This document shows, in pieces, positions 43,652 through 53,182 of a stretch of DNA of 59,889 bases. The DNA comes from JBLRWS01 sp047921075. GTDB lineage: Bacteria > Bacteroidota > Rhodothermia > Balneolales > Balneolaceae. Within the stretch, counting starts at the first letter, position 1. Each line of letters begins with the position of its first letter. The notes under the pieces were generated by a model that was not told the DNA's origin, did not search any database, and saw only the letters and a list, made by a program, of their open reading frames with translations. The position numbers and the translations under genes are program-made. Location of the stretch: assembly GCA_047921075.1 (NCBI GenBank), contig JBLRWS010000007.1, forward strand, positions 1 through 59,889, read 5' to 3'.

Positions 43652-45268
43652 TTATTCCTCTGATGCGAGTTGATTTGACGTGATTTCAGTGGATTCTACT
43701 CCGTAAAATTTCGCGGTCCAATCGGGGATATCCTGTGTGGCGCTCTGCTCAAGCACCGCTACACTTTTCGCTTCCGAGAGTTGAATAAACGTTTCGACCC
43801 ACCCTTCGGAATAGACCGTAAAATCAACCGGGCGAATGCCGATCCAGATCATAAACAGAACCAGCGGCACCAGCAGTCCGATCTCGCGGGCGTTTAAATC
43901 TACCAGCGATTTATTCTCTTCGTGCTTGATCGGGCCAAACATCACTCGCTGATACATCCATAACATATACACTGCCGCCAGGATTACTCCGGTCGCGGCC
44001 AGCACAGCATACACTTTCATGCCAAGCAGTTCAGAGTTGAAGGTGCCCAGCAGGATGAAAAATTCGCCGATGAACCCGTTCAGTCCCGGAAGGCCAATGG
44101 AGGCGAGCGTAGCGATCAAAAACATCACCGCGAAAACCGGAACCGTTTTGGCAATTCCGCCAAAATCTTCAATCATGCGGGTGTGCCGCCGATCATAAAT
44201 CATACCAACCAGGAGGAAGAGTGCGCCGGTTGAGAGGCCGTGGTTCACCATCTGAATAATAGCCCCCTGTACGGCAATGGTGTTAAAGGCAAAAATACCG
44301 AGCACCACAAACCCGAGGTGACTGACCGATGAATACGCTACCAGTTTTTTCACATCCTTTTGAACCATGGCCACCAAGGCGCCATAAATAATTCCGATAA
44401 CCGCCAGCGTGGCCAGGTACGGCGCAAATTCCATAAACGCGTTGGGAAATACCGGCAGTGTAACACGCAACAGACCGTAAGTTCCCAGTTTCAGCATAAT
44501 GGCGGCAAGCACAACCGAACCGGCGGTCGGTGCCTCGGTATGGGCATACGGCAACCAGGTGTGGAAGGGAAACAGCGGTACTTTGATACAGAAGGCCAGC
44601 GCAAAGGCCAGGAAGAGCCAGGTCTGTTCTACCAGGCCGAGTGTAAATTCAGGCCCGGAGATATATCGCCAGTCGGCGGTAAATTCAAACAACCCGGTGG
44701 CCGCACCGGCAGCGTAGCCCAGGTAGAGCAGAGCCACCAGCATAATCAGAGATCCAACCAGTGTATAGATAAAGAATTTGATCGTTGCCTGAATGCGCCC
44801 GGCCCCGCCCCAGATTCCTATTAAGAAGTACATCGGGATAAGCGAAAGCTCAAAAAAGACGTAGAATACCACCAAATCGAGTGCCGCAAACGCTCCGAGT
44901 GACGCCGTTTGCAGGATCAAAAGCATGGCGTAGTAGCCCTTTAAACTTTTGGTAACCGAACCCCACGAGGCAAGAATTACAATAGGGCCGAAGAGAGTGG
45001 TGAGCATAAACAGCAACAAGCTCAATCCATCCAGCCCGACCAGATACTTGATATCCATCTGCTCCATGATGACACTCCCCTCCGTCACAAACTGCGGAAT
45101 GGCAGAGTGTGCCACATCAAAATTGAGCATCAAGGGCAGCGATAAGAGAAACGTGGCGAAAGTAACCAGCAAGCTCGCCCACTTTACAGCGTCATCGCTT
45201 CGCAGAAGCATCACCGCGAGCACACCAAGCAGCGGAAGATAAATAACCAGGTTTAGTAGGTATTCCAT
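43652..45268 (-). CDS. nuoM: NADH-quinone oxidoreductase subunit M
   Basis: A 538-aa antiporter-like membrane subunit of complex I. Family marks are DLVVFYVFFELSLIPMYFLI (Glu in helix 5), FCIKVPLFPFHTWLPYAHTE (Lys and His in helix 7) and KKLVAYSSVSHLGFVVLG. Length is slightly above the usual 500 because of a polar C-terminal tail (about 505-538). It follows nuoL after 27 bases. Confidence 0.95.
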   Translation of the reverse strand: MEYLLNLVIYLPLLGVLAVMLLRSDDAVKWASLLVTFATFLLSLPLMLNFDVAHSAIPQFVTEGSVIMEQMDIKYLVGLDGLSLLLFMLTTLFGPIVILASWGSVTKSLKGYYAMLLILQTASLGAFAALDLVVFYVFFELSLIPMYFLIGIWGGAGRIQATIKFFIYTLVGSLIMLVALLYLGYAAGAATGLFEFTADWRYISGPEFTLGLVEQTWLFLAFALAFCIKVPLFPFHTWLPYAHTEAPTAGSVVLAAIMLKLGTYGLLRVTLPVFPNAFMEFAPYLATLAVIGIIYGALVAMVQKDVKKLVAYSSVSHLGFVVLGIFAFNTIAVQGAIIQMVNHGLSTGALFLLVGMIYDRRHTRMIEDFGGIAKTVPVFAVMFLIATLASIGLPGLNGFIGEFFILLGTFNSELLGMKVYAVLAATGVILAAVYMLWMYQRVMFGPIKHEENKSLVDLNAREIGLLVPLVLFMIWIGIRPVDFTVYSEGWVETFIQLSEAKSVAVLEQSATQDIPDWTAKFYGVESTEITSNQLASEE

Positions 45269-45295
45269 AAAAGCAGTTTCTTCAGAGTAAGATCT

Positions 45296-47314
45296 TTAAA
45301 ACAGTAAGAGAGACATCACCAGCAACACGCCGAGAATCAGGAACAGGGCATAATTGCCAACGTTGCCCGACTGCACGTAGCGGAACAGGCTGCCAAAAAG
45401 CCGCACGGTGCCGGCTACGGTATTCACAAACCCGTCTATAATTTTCATATCAAACACAGCAAGCACGCGATCAGACAGTTTCACCGTGGGGTTAATCACC
45501 ACCGACTCATAAAATTCATCCAGTCGGTACTTCTCTTTCCAGGTGGTGTAGAACACACCGAATCGATTGGCAATTTTCGCGTCTGACTCTTCCTGCTGGC
45601 CGTTTCCGTACATTTTAAAGGCTGTGTAAACACCGGCAACTGCAACCAATGTGGCAAAAATCATCAGCACCCACTCAGCAGGTATCGAAAGCGTAAGCGG
45701 GATATCGGCTGCAATGCCGCTCATCCATCCGCCCAGCCAGTTGATGGCTCCCTCGCCGCCAAACGTTTTTGCAATGAAATTGGGTATGCCGATAAACCCG
45801 CCAACAATCGAAAGGCCGGCCAGTGTCCAGAGCGGAATGGTCATCGTAGATGGACTTTCATGCAGGTACGACTCGGCGTCCTCGGCACCCTCTACCTTTC
45901 CGGGAAGACGGAATGAACCGTGGAAGGTGGTGAGCGTGAGGCGGAACATATAAAAAGCCGTCAGAAAAGCGGTGATTGTGGCCGCACCCCAAAGAATGAA
46001 ATAGAGCGGCTCTGCAAAGCCGGCAAAGCCCATGTTGAAGGTGTGCATCAAAATCTCATCCTTCGAGAAGAATCCGGCCAGTGGCGGGATACCGGCAATC
46101 GCGATCGTTGCAATTAAAAACGTTTTATAGGTAGACGGCATGTACTTGCGAAGCCCGCCCATATTCCGAATATCCTGCGGGTCGAAATGCACATGCTTTC
46201 CTTTGTCGTGCAGCTTGTGTTCCACATGCTCCATGGTATGAATCACCGAGCCGGACCCGAGAAAGAGGCATGCCTTAAAAAATGCGTGTGTTACCACATG
46301 GAAAAGCGCTGCGGTAAAAGCTCCTGAACCAAGCGCGAGAAACATAAACCCAAGCTGCGACACTGTAGAGTACGCCAACACCCCTTTAATATCGTTTTGT
46401 GTGATGGCGATGGTGGCTGCTACGATGGCGGTCAGCGCTCCAATGGCGGCAATAATGATCATCACCTCCGGCGAGAGTACAAACATCGGAGAAAGCCGCG
46501 TAACCAGATAAATCCCCGAGGTTACCATGGTAGCCGCGTGAATCAGAGCCGATACAGAGGTAGGGCCGGCCATGGCATCGGGCAGCCATACAAACAGCGG
46601 AATCTGTGCACTTTTACCGGTGGCGCCAATCAGCATCAGCAGGCCAATCCAGAAAACGGCATCGCCGGAGAAAGCGTCGAGATTGCCAAGAATTACATCA
46701 AAGTTGAGGCTGCCTACGGCTTCGAATACCATGAACATGGCAACCAGAAAGGCAAAATCGCCCACGCGGTTGTAGATAAATGCTTTTTTCGCGGCATCAG
46801 ATTTGGCCATGTCGCTGTACCAGAAGCCGATCAACAGATAAGAGCAGAGCCCTACTCCCTCCCAGCCGAGGAAAAGAAGCAGTAGATTATTGCCAAGCAC
46901 CAGATTGAGCATGGCAAAAATGAACAGGTTCAGATAGGCAAAAAACTTCCAAAAACCGGGATCATGCTTCATGTACCCGATGGAATAAAAATGAATGAGC
47001 GAACCGACGCCGGTCACCACCAGTGCCATAATTAGTGACAGCTCATCAATGCGATAGGCAATGTCTACGCTTAGCGTGCCCACACTAATCCACTGATACA
47101 GTGTGGCAATGAGCGCATCAGAGCCAGACGAAAACGTAAAGAAAAGATACGCTGAGCCGAGAAAAGGGATAAAAACACTGAGATTGGCAATAGCCGCGAT
47201 TACCGTTTTCTGCTCACGGTAGGATGTCGATCTCAAGCCAAGAAGCCCATTTATCAAAAAGCCAAGCAGGGGTAATCCAACAATTAGGCTAACAAGCGCC
47301 ACTGGTGATTCCAT
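45296..47314 (-). CDS. nuoL: NADH-quinone oxidoreductase subunit L
   Basis: A 672-aa antiporter-like subunit at the far end of the complex I membrane arm. Marks include LLFLGWEGVGLCSYLLIGFW, GKSAQIPLFVWLPDAMAGPT and SALIHAATMVTSGIYLVTR. The C-terminal part (about 580-640) fits the lateral helix and final transmembrane helix. It is the first gene of the nuoL-nuoM-phhB-nuoN unit, transcribed away from the Mrp operon. Confidence 0.95.
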   Translation of the reverse strand: MESPVALVSLIVGLPLLGFLINGLLGLRSTSYREQKTVIAAIANLSVFIPFLGSAYLFFTFSSGSDALIATLYQWISVGTLSVDIAYRIDELSLIMALVVTGVGSLIHFYSIGYMKHDPGFWKFFAYLNLFIFAMLNLVLGNNLLLLFLGWEGVGLCSYLLIGFWYSDMAKSDAAKKAFIYNRVGDFAFLVAMFMVFEAVGSLNFDVILGNLDAFSGDAVFWIGLLMLIGATGKSAQIPLFVWLPDAMAGPTSVSALIHAATMVTSGIYLVTRLSPMFVLSPEVMIIIAAIGALTAIVAATIAITQNDIKGVLAYSTVSQLGFMFLALGSGAFTAALFHVVTHAFFKACLFLGSGSVIHTMEHVEHKLHDKGKHVHFDPQDIRNMGGLRKYMPSTYKTFLIATIAIAGIPPLAGFFSKDEILMHTFNMGFAGFAEPLYFILWGAATITAFLTAFYMFRLTLTTFHGSFRLPGKVEGAEDAESYLHESPSTMTIPLWTLAGLSIVGGFIGIPNFIAKTFGGEGAINWLGGWMSGIAADIPLTLSIPAEWVLMIFATLVAVAGVYTAFKMYGNGQQEESDAKIANRFGVFYTTWKEKYRLDEFYESVVINPTVKLSDRVLAVFDMKIIDGFVNTVAGTVRLFGSLFRYVQSGNVGNYALFLILGVLLVMSLLLF

Positions 47315-47370
47315 TCAAACAGGTTATTGATTTTCTACTATGCAGTCGTGTACCGCAGTTTTACAGGTGC

Positions 47371-47378
47371 CAAAGATA
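47371..47378 (-). promoter_or_regulatory. Candidate -7 element for nuoL (TATCTTTG)
   Basis: The minus strand reads TATCTTTG, an exact TAnnTTTG match, about 57 bases upstream of the nuoL start. A TTTA box lies 18 bases further upstream, close to the expected -33 position. Confidence 0.42.
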
Positions 47379-47633
47379 CAAAAATCTCTTTCAAGATAAA
47401 CTCGAATTCAGGTATTTTCGGGTTTAAAAGCGGCGGCGCTGTCAGCGCTTACGGCAAGCCGTTGCTCGCTCAATTTTTGTCCGTTACGATCCAAAATCGT
47501 AAAACACGGCAATCACTTTAGATGGGCTCTCATCCTTATTATGGGTAGAATTCCAGCCATTCGGCTTGCAAGTTTAATTGCGCTGAATCACTCTTTTTTG
47601 ATATGTTTAGCGCATCATAAAATGCTACTGACC

Positions 47634-47645
47634 TGCCGGCCGGCA
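47634..47645. repeat. 12-bp perfect palindrome just before mrpE
   Basis: TGCCGGCCGGCA is its own reverse complement and ends five bases before the mrpE start codon, in a locally AT-rich region. It occupies the place of the ribosome binding site. Confidence 0.6.
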
Positions 47646-47650
47646 AACGG

Positions 47651-48211
47651 ATGAATAAACTCTCTTTCTTCAGCCTTACGATGTCGTTTATCTCGCTGAT
47701 GATCTTCTGGATTGTTATGAGCGGTTTTTTCCAGGTGTTTCATATCACACTGGGCGTACTATCGGTGGCCAGTGTGATGTATGTGAACTATAGGTTGAAG
47801 GTGTATCATTTTTTTGATGATGATATGGACGACCTGAACCAACTCCGGTTCGGCCGTGCCACACTCTATTTTTTCTGGATGCTCATTCAGATTGTTAAAT
47901 CGGGGTTTCATGTCTTTTTTGTTATTTCCCGGCCATCCATGCCCATCAAAACCACCATGGTTACGTTTCGCACCGATCTGCCAAGTGCCCATGCACGAAT
48001 GATTTTGGGGAACTCCATCACACTTACACCCGGCACTTTAACCATCGACATCGATGGCGATCTTTTTACGGTACACGCGCTGGATGAAAAATCGTACGCA
48101 GGAATTGTTTCTGATGAAATGCCGCGCAAGGTGCTGGGATTATTTGAACCCGAAGAGCGTCAAGTTATTCATGATGTTCACATTCAGGACGTTAAGGAGG
48201 TGGCCCGGTAA
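47651..48211 (+). CDS. mrpE: Mrp-type Na+/H+ antiporter subunit E
   Basis: A 186-aa membrane protein of the MrpE/MbhA family. Two N-terminal helices (about 7-43) and one at about 70-90 are followed by a cytoplasmic domain with NSITLTPGTLTIDIDGDLFTVHAL, the family mark. It starts the operon; its stop overlaps the mrpF start (TAATG). MrpE is needed for full activity or stability of the antiporter. Confidence 0.92.
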   Translation: MNKLSFFSLTMSFISLMIFWIVMSGFFQVFHITLGVLSVASVMYVNYRLKVYHFFDDDMDDLNQLRFGRATLYFFWMLIQIVKSGFHVFFVISRPSMPIKTTMVTFRTDLPSAHARMILGNSITLTPGTLTIDIDGDLFTVHALDEKSYAGIVSDEMPRKVLGLFEPEERQVIHDVHIQDVKEVAR

Positions 48212-48486
48212 TGGAAACATTTTTCCTCTACAGCGCTGTTGTGCTTACCATTATTATTGCTGTTCCACTCATTCGTGTAGTGAAAGGGCCCTCCGTTTTT
48301 GACCGTATTTTGGCGACCAACGCCATCGCCACCAAAACGCTGGTGTTGATTTGTCTGATCGGATTTATTTTCGGGCGTATCGAAATGTTCATTGACATCA
48401 CCCTCGCATACGCCATTCTCGGCTTTATCGGGTCGCTAACCATTGCCAAATACATCGAATCCAACCGAGAGAAGGAGCCCCGATGA
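48211..48486 (+). CDS. mrpF: Mrp-type antiporter subunit F
   Basis: A 91-aa protein with three helices. The motif VVKGPSVFDRILATNAIATK is typical of MrpF/MbhB. It overlaps its neighbours at both ends by one and four bases, so translation is coupled. MrpF forms part of the small-subunit core of the complex. Confidence 0.93.
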   Translation: METFFLYSAVVLTIIIAVPLIRVVKGPSVFDRILATNAIATKTLVLICLIGFIFGRIEMFIDITLAYAILGFIGSLTIAKYIESNREKEPR

Positions 48487-48812
48487 GCGATTTGCAGATT
48501 ATTTTCAGTATTCTATTTGTCACCATCGGCATCCTGTTTATGCTGGTTGGCAGCGTTGGTATTTTGCGCCTTCCCGACTTCTATTCCCGCACCCATGCGG
48601 TGAGTAAAAGTGATACTCTCGGTGTTATTTTTGTAATTGCCGGTTTGGTCATTTACGAAGGATTAACCCTCAGCAGTGTAAAGCTAACCTTTGTGATTCT
48701 CTTTATTGCCCTCTCCAACCCTGTGGGTTCGCACGCGCTGGCCCGGGCTGCATTCCGCAAAGGAATAAAACCCTTTTACAGCACCAAAAAGAAGGGAGGT
48801 GACGCCTCATGA
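48483..48812 (+). CDS. mrpG: Mrp-type antiporter subunit G
   Basis: A 109-aa protein with three helices and the family marks GSVGILRLPDFYSRTHA and KSDTLGV, followed by SNPVGSHALARAA. It corresponds to MbhC in archaeal hydrogenases. It overlaps the next gene by four bases. Confidence 0.93.
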   Translation: MSDLQIIFSILFVTIGILFMLVGSVGILRLPDFYSRTHAVSKSDTLGVIFVIAGLVIYEGLTLSSVKLTFVILFIALSNPVGSHALARAAFRKGIKPFYSTKKKGGDAS

Positions 48813-49054
48813 TCTGGGAACTGGAATTGGTGATTTACATCTTTCTTCTGCTATCGGCCATTGTGGCTCTTGAGGTAAAAGATCTGCTGGTGGCCGTTGT
48901 CATGATGACGGTGTTCAGTTTTTTGATGGCCCTGCTATTTGTGGCCATGGGTGCTATTGATGTCGGGTTTACCGAAGCTGTAATCGGTGCCGGTGTTACC
49001 GGTATACTTTTTGTCGTTGTTCTCCATCAAACCTCAAGAAAATCGAACGATTGA
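48809..49054 (+). CDS. MrpA C-terminal / MbhD-like small subunit (DUF4040)
   Basis: An 81-aa protein with three helices, matching the DUF4040 segment found at the MrpA C-terminus or as stand-alone MbhD. The marks are LEVKDLLVAVVMMTVFSFLM and IDVGFTEAVIGAGVTGILFV. Here it is a separate gene, as in archaeal Mbh clusters, rather than fused to a large MrpA. It overlaps the next gene by four bases. Confidence 0.85.
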   Translation: MIWELELVIYIFLLLSAIVALEVKDLLVAVVMMTVFSFLMALLFVAMGAIDVGFTEAVIGAGVTGILFVVVLHQTSRKSND

Positions 49055-49365
49055 AAGCACTTAAACTGATCATATTGATTTTGTTTGCCGGGGTGTTGAT
49101 CTACGCCGCTTCCGATCTGCCGTTTCGGGGAGATCCCGACAATCTGATGCACGCCCAGCAGAGCATCACCAACACCACGGTGAAGGGCAGCTATTTCATT
49201 CAAAACGCATACAGAGATGCGCGTACCCCGAATATGGTAACGGTTATTTTGGGCGACTATCGCAGCATTGATACGTTTGGCGAGCAGGTGGTTATTTATA
49301 CCGCAGGCCTGATCACATTATTGATTTTGCGCCGAACCCGACGACTGCGGAGGGAACTGAAATGA
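49051..49365 (+). CDS. MbhE-like small subunit (MrpA C-terminal tail)
   Basis: A 104-aa protein starting with TTG that overlaps the upstream stop. One N-terminal helix, a polar middle (TPNMVTVILGDYRSIDTFGE) and one C-terminal helix (VVIYTAGLITLLIL) match MbhE or the last part of long MrpA proteins. It overlaps mrpB by four bases. No ATG lies near the beginning, so the TTG start follows from the overlap and helix position. Confidence 0.82.
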   Translation: MKALKLIILILFAGVLIYAASDLPFRGDPDNLMHAQQSITNTTVKGSYFIQNAYRDARTPNMVTVILGDYRSIDTFGEQVVIYTAGLITLLILRRTRRLRRELK

Positions 49366-49805
49366 GACAACCGTTCGAAAGCCCGATTGTACTTCTGGGT
49401 GCTCGTCTGCTCAGCCCCTATATCATGCTGTTTGGCTGGTATGTAATTATTCACGGCCACTACAGCCCGGGAGGCGGCTTCCAGGGCGGGGCACTGCTTG
49501 CCGCATCGATATTGCTTATTCGCGTAGCGGGCGGGCGGCGAATTTCCCGCCTTCAAATTCAGGAATTTGCCACTACCCCGCTGGCCATAGTCGGTGTATT
49601 GATTTACTTCGCCACAGGGTTAGCCGCGGTGTTTATGGGCGGTTATTTTCTCGATTACGAGTACCTCCCGTTTCCCGGAGGCATGGACCCGGCATGGCTG
49701 CGATACTACGGTATTCTAATCATCGAAGTTGGCATCGGGCTGGCGGTTATGGCCATCCTGGTTATGATTTACGATAACATGGTAAAAGGAGAAGATCATG
49801 CTTGA
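49362..49805 (+). CDS. mrpB: Mrp-type antiporter subunit B
   Basis: A 147-aa protein with four helices. The motif YVIIHGHYSPGGGFQGGALL is diagnostic of MrpB/MbhF. It overlaps mrpC by eight bases. Confidence 0.94.
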   Translation: MRQPFESPIVLLGARLLSPYIMLFGWYVIIHGHYSPGGGFQGGALLAASILLIRVAGGRRISRLQIQEFATTPLAIVGVLIYFATGLAAVFMGGYFLDYEYLPFPGGMDPAWLRYYGILIIEVGIGLAVMAILVMIYDNMVKGEDHA

Positions 49806-50166
49806 GTTTTTTACCGGACATTACGCCTATTGGTTCACCATTATTCTGCTATGTGTAGGGGCATATGGTATTCTTTTCAAGCGCAACCTGATTAAAAAGA
49901 CCATTGGCCTGGCCATTTTCCAGATCTCCGTTGTTCTCTATTTCGTTTCGATTGCCAACAAGTGGGATGCAACGGTAACGGTTTTGGATGACTCGCTACC
50001 GGTGGATCAGGTAGCCAACTACCTGAACCCCCTTCCACACACACTTATGCTTACCGCTATTGTGGTTGGTGTCGCCACACTCGGCGTTGCATTTACCCTT
50101 CTAATTGCCACCTACAATCGTTACAAAACCCTGGATGAACAGGAACTCTTAGAAAAAATTCAATGA
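49798..50166 (+). CDS. mrpC: Mrp-type antiporter subunit C (NuoK-like)
   Basis: A 122-aa protein of three helices, homologous to NuoK. The mark NPLPHTLMLTAIVVGVA is typical. It overlaps mrpD by four bases and, as in complex I, should sit beside the antiporter-like subunit. Confidence 0.94.
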   Translation: MLEFFTGHYAYWFTIILLCVGAYGILFKRNLIKKTIGLAIFQISVVLYFVSIANKWDATVTVLDDSLPVDQVANYLNPLPHTLMLTAIVVGVATLGVAFTLLIATYNRYKTLDEQELLEKIQ

Positions 50167-51644
50167 TCGAGTCGCATATACCTGCACTTATTGCATTAAC
50201 GTTTTTGCTGTTCTCGATGGTGATTCCCGCCTTCGGTCTGTGGAAGCGTGAGCTGTGCCAACCCATTGCGGTGATCGGTTCCGGGCTGGCTGCGGCCTTC
50301 TCTCTATGGGGTTTTTTGAACTATTTAAACGACGGCAGCATCCGTTATTTTTTCGGCGGATGGGAGCCCCCGGTTGGTATTGAATTTGTGTACGACGGAC
50401 TCTCCGCATTTTTTGTGCTTGTGATCAATGCCGTCGCTTTTTTTGTGATTGTACACTCCGGCCAAACGGCCAAACGGGAATTCCCGGGCAAAGAGATGCC
50501 CTACTACTCCCTGGCCATGCTAATGATGCTCGGCTTCAACGGCATGGTGCTTACGGGCGACCTGTTTAACCTCTATGTATTTCTTGAAATTGCTTCCCTT
50601 TCGGGATACGCACTGATTGCTATTGGTGAGAAGCCGGCACCTTACGCTGCATTCCGATATCTCATTATTGGCACGGCCGGCGGCACACTCTACCTTCTCG
50701 GGGTCGGATTTCTCTACACCATTACCGGCACGCTCAATATTATTGATATGAGTGCCATGCTGCCGGTGCTGGGCACCAACACAGCCGCCGTGGCTGCCCT
50801 CATTTTGATGATTGTCGGCATCGGGGTAAAAGCAGCGCTCTTTCCGATGCACGGATGGCTGCCCGACTCGTACACCTACGCCTCAAGCAGCTCCACAGCA
50901 CTCATTGCTCCCATCGGCACCAAAGTGGCCGCCTATGTGCTGTTCCGCGTTATGCTTTGGCTGTTCGGCATTGAACTGGTAGACGCTACGGCCCCTATTT
51001 CGCTGATTGTTGGCTCCCTTGCCGCTATCGGAATACTCTATGGTTCCATCATGGCCATTGCTCAAACCGAAATGAAGCGAATGCTCGCCTACAGCAGTAT
51101 ATCCCAGATTGGATACATCATCATGGGGCTGAGTCTCGCCAATCCGTTCGGGTTTGCCGGCGCTCTTCTTCATGTATTAAACCATGCCATTATGAAAGCG
51201 TGTCTGTTTATGATTAGCGGACAGCTTCGCCTTAAAGAGGGGCACTCCGACATCAGCAAGTTTGATGACAGTTATCGCGAAAAATATCCCTGGACCATGG
51301 CATCGTTTTCCATCGCTGCCATCTCCATGATTGGCCTGCCGCCACTGGCCGGGTTCTTCAGCAAGTGGTATCTCGCCCTTGGAACCATCGACAATGGCAA
51401 CTGGATTTTCCTTGCGGTTATTTTGATCAGTTCGCTGCTCAATGCCGTCTACTTCTTCCGCATTCTCGAAAAAGTATACATGATGAACCCCTCAGCGGGG
51501 CAAAAAGAGCCGGCAAAGGCCGCCCGTAATGAAGCCCCGCTTAGCATGACCATTCCAACATCAATCCTTGCAATAAGCCTGATTGTGATCGGGTTTGCCA
51601 ATGCGGTGATTGTAGGAATTTTGCTCAACATTTTTCCACTGTGA
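50163..51644 (+). CDS. mrpD: Mrp-type antiporter subunit D
   Basis: A 493-aa antiporter-like subunit of the NuoL/M/N superfamily. The helix-5 Glu142 (YVFLEIASLSGYALIAI), helix-7 Lys223 with His230 (GVKAALFPMHGWLPD) and Lys254 are intact, so the ion path looks complete. It is the first of three such subunits in the operon and fits the MrpD position of the Mbh order. Confidence 0.93.
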   Translation: MIESHIPALIALTFLLFSMVIPAFGLWKRELCQPIAVIGSGLAAAFSLWGFLNYLNDGSIRYFFGGWEPPVGIEFVYDGLSAFFVLVINAVAFFVIVHSGQTAKREFPGKEMPYYSLAMLMMLGFNGMVLTGDLFNLYVFLEIASLSGYALIAIGEKPAPYAAFRYLIIGTAGGTLYLLGVGFLYTITGTLNIIDMSAMLPVLGTNTAAVAALILMIVGIGVKAALFPMHGWLPDSYTYASSSSTALIAPIGTKVAAYVLFRVMLWLFGIELVDATAPISLIVGSLAAIGILYGSIMAIAQTEMKRMLAYSSISQIGYIIMGLSLANPFGFAGALLHVLNHAIMKACLFMISGQLRLKEGHSDISKFDDSYREKYPWTMASFSIAAISMIGLPPLAGFFSKWYLALGTIDNGNWIFLAVILISSLLNAVYFFRILEKVYMMNPSAGQKEPAKAARNEAPLSMTIPTSILAISLIVIGFANAVIVGILLNIFPL

Positions 51645-51694
51645 TGGCGCATAACCAATACAAAATTTTGACGATTAACACGTAAACAGAACCG

Positions 51695-53182
51695 ATGGAT
51701 TTATCCCTGGTCCCTTTATTGGCTATCCTCGTTTCGCTCGCAGCGGTAGTGCCGATTATGCTCAGTTCATCCAAACCGAACCTGAGGGAATCGTGGACTA
51801 TACTGGCCGCTGTGATCAAATTCGGACTGGTGTTACTGTTGCTGCCGGGTGCTCTGGAGGGCAAAACTGTAGAGCTGCATCTCGTTGATCTTGCTCCCGG
51901 GCTGCCGCTGGCGTTGAAAGCCGATCCGTTGGGCGTATTTTTTGCTGTTATCGCGTCCGGTTTGTGGATCTTCACTTCCTTTTACTCTATCGGTTATGTG
52001 CGTGGTGCGGGAGAGCACAAACAGACCCGTTACTTTGCAAGTTTTGCCGTCTGCCTGTCAGCCACCATCGGCATTGCATTTTCGGCAAACCTGCTCACGT
52101 TCATTCTCTTTTATGAGATGCTGACCGTGGCCACCTATCCCCTTGTGATTCATAATGAGAAGCAGGAGGCGATCAACGCCGGACGTAAATACCTGGCATT
52201 TACGCTTACGGCCGGGCTGCTTCTGGTAGCCGCTTCGGCCATGGTATATCACTACACGGGCACTCTCGATTTTACGCCGGGTGGTGTCTTTACCGATGCG
52301 GAGCTGCCGCACACCACTATGCTCATCATTTTCATCCTTTTTCTTGGAGCCGTTGGCGTAAAGGCGGGTATTATGCCCATCCATGGCTGGCTGCCCGCTG
52401 CCATGGCAGCCCCGACTCCTGTAAGTGCACTGCTTCACGCCGTGGCGGTTGTTAAATCGGGTGTGTTTGCAGTTATTCGTGTGGTTGGTTTTGTGATGGG
52501 TACCGATGTAATGGCAGCCTACGGGCTCGGTGATATCCTCATTGTTCTTTCAGGCGCTACCATAATCCTTGCATCACTTATCGCTTTCAATCAGGACAAC
52601 CTGAAACGGCGGCTTGCCTATTCTACTGTTGGGCACCTTTCGTACATTGTTTTGGGAGTGGCGTTGCTAACACCCACCGGCATGACGGGGGGCATCATGC
52701 ACATTGCGGCACATGCTACCATGAAGATTACCCTCTTCTTCTGTGCCGGTGCCATCTATGTAAACCTGCACCGTACAGAAATCAGTAATTTGAACGGTAT
52801 TGCCAAAGTGATGCCGTGGACCATGGGTGCGTTTGCCATCGGGTCTATGGGGCTGGCAGGCATACCGCCGATCAATGGATTTTTTAGCAAGTGGAACCTC
52901 GCGCTGGGAGCGCTGGAAGGTGATATGGTTGTACCGGTCATTGTTCTGGTGGTAAGCGGCCTCCTGAACGTTGGCTACTTCTTCCCTATTTTATATCGCG
53001 CCTACTTTAAACCCGGAGAAGGGCTCGAGAAGTACGGCGAGGCGTCGCCGCTGATGGTGGTGCCGCTCTGTATTACAGCAGCGCTCTCCGTACTGTTCGG
53101 TCTGTTTCCGGATCTGTTTTTTGGCTTTTTTACCTTGGCCACTGATATTGGCGCTTCACTCTTTACCGGCGGAACACCATGA
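51695..53182 (+). CDS. NuoL/MrpA-like antiporter subunit
   Basis: A 495-aa antiporter-like subunit. Glu141 (FILFYEMLTVATYPLVI), Lys223 and His230 (GVKAGIMPIHGWLPAAM), His248 and Lys254 (SALLHAVAVVKSGVFAV) are present. The APTPVSALLHAVAVVK stretch is more like NuoL or the MrpA N-terminal part than MrpD, so it may supply the missing large MrpA half. It lies 50 bases after mrpD, the only real gap in the operon, which could hold a secondary ribosome or promoter site. Confidence 0.88.
   Translation: MDLSLVPLLAILVSLAAVVPIMLSSSKPNLRESWTILAAVIKFGLVLLLLPGALEGKTVELHLVDLAPGLPLALKADPLGVFFAVIASGLWIFTSFYSIGYVRGAGEHKQTRYFASFAVCLSATIGIAFSANLLTFILFYEMLTVATYPLVIHNEKQEAINAGRKYLAFTLTAGLLLVAASAMVYHYTGTLDFTPGGVFTDAELPHTTMLIIFILFLGAVGVKAGIMPIHGWLPAAMAAPTPVSALLHAVAVVKSGVFAVIRVVGFVMGTDVMAAYGLGDILIVLSGATIILASLIAFNQDNLKRRLAYSTVGHLSYIVLGVALLTPTGMTGGIMHIAAHATMKITLFFCAGAIYVNLHRTEISNLNGIAKVMPWTMGAFAIGSMGLAGIPPINGFFSKWNLALGALEGDMVVPVIVLVVSGLLNVGYFFPILYRAYFKPGEGLEKYGEASPLMVVPLCITAALSVLFGLFPDLFFGFFTLATDIGASLFTGGTP

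Larger units (their letters stand above)
47315..47650. other. Divergent intergenic region, nuoL / mrp operon
   Basis: 336 bases between divergent operons. It holds a candidate nuoL -7 element and, near the right end, a GC-rich 12-bp palindrome. A 64-codon open frame on the plus strand shows no credible ribosome site and is not called. Confidence 0.55.

Noticed and set aside
47327..47521. 64-codon plus-strand frame in the nuoL/mrpE gap
   Set aside because: No ribosome site and overlaps the nuoL promoter region; not supported.
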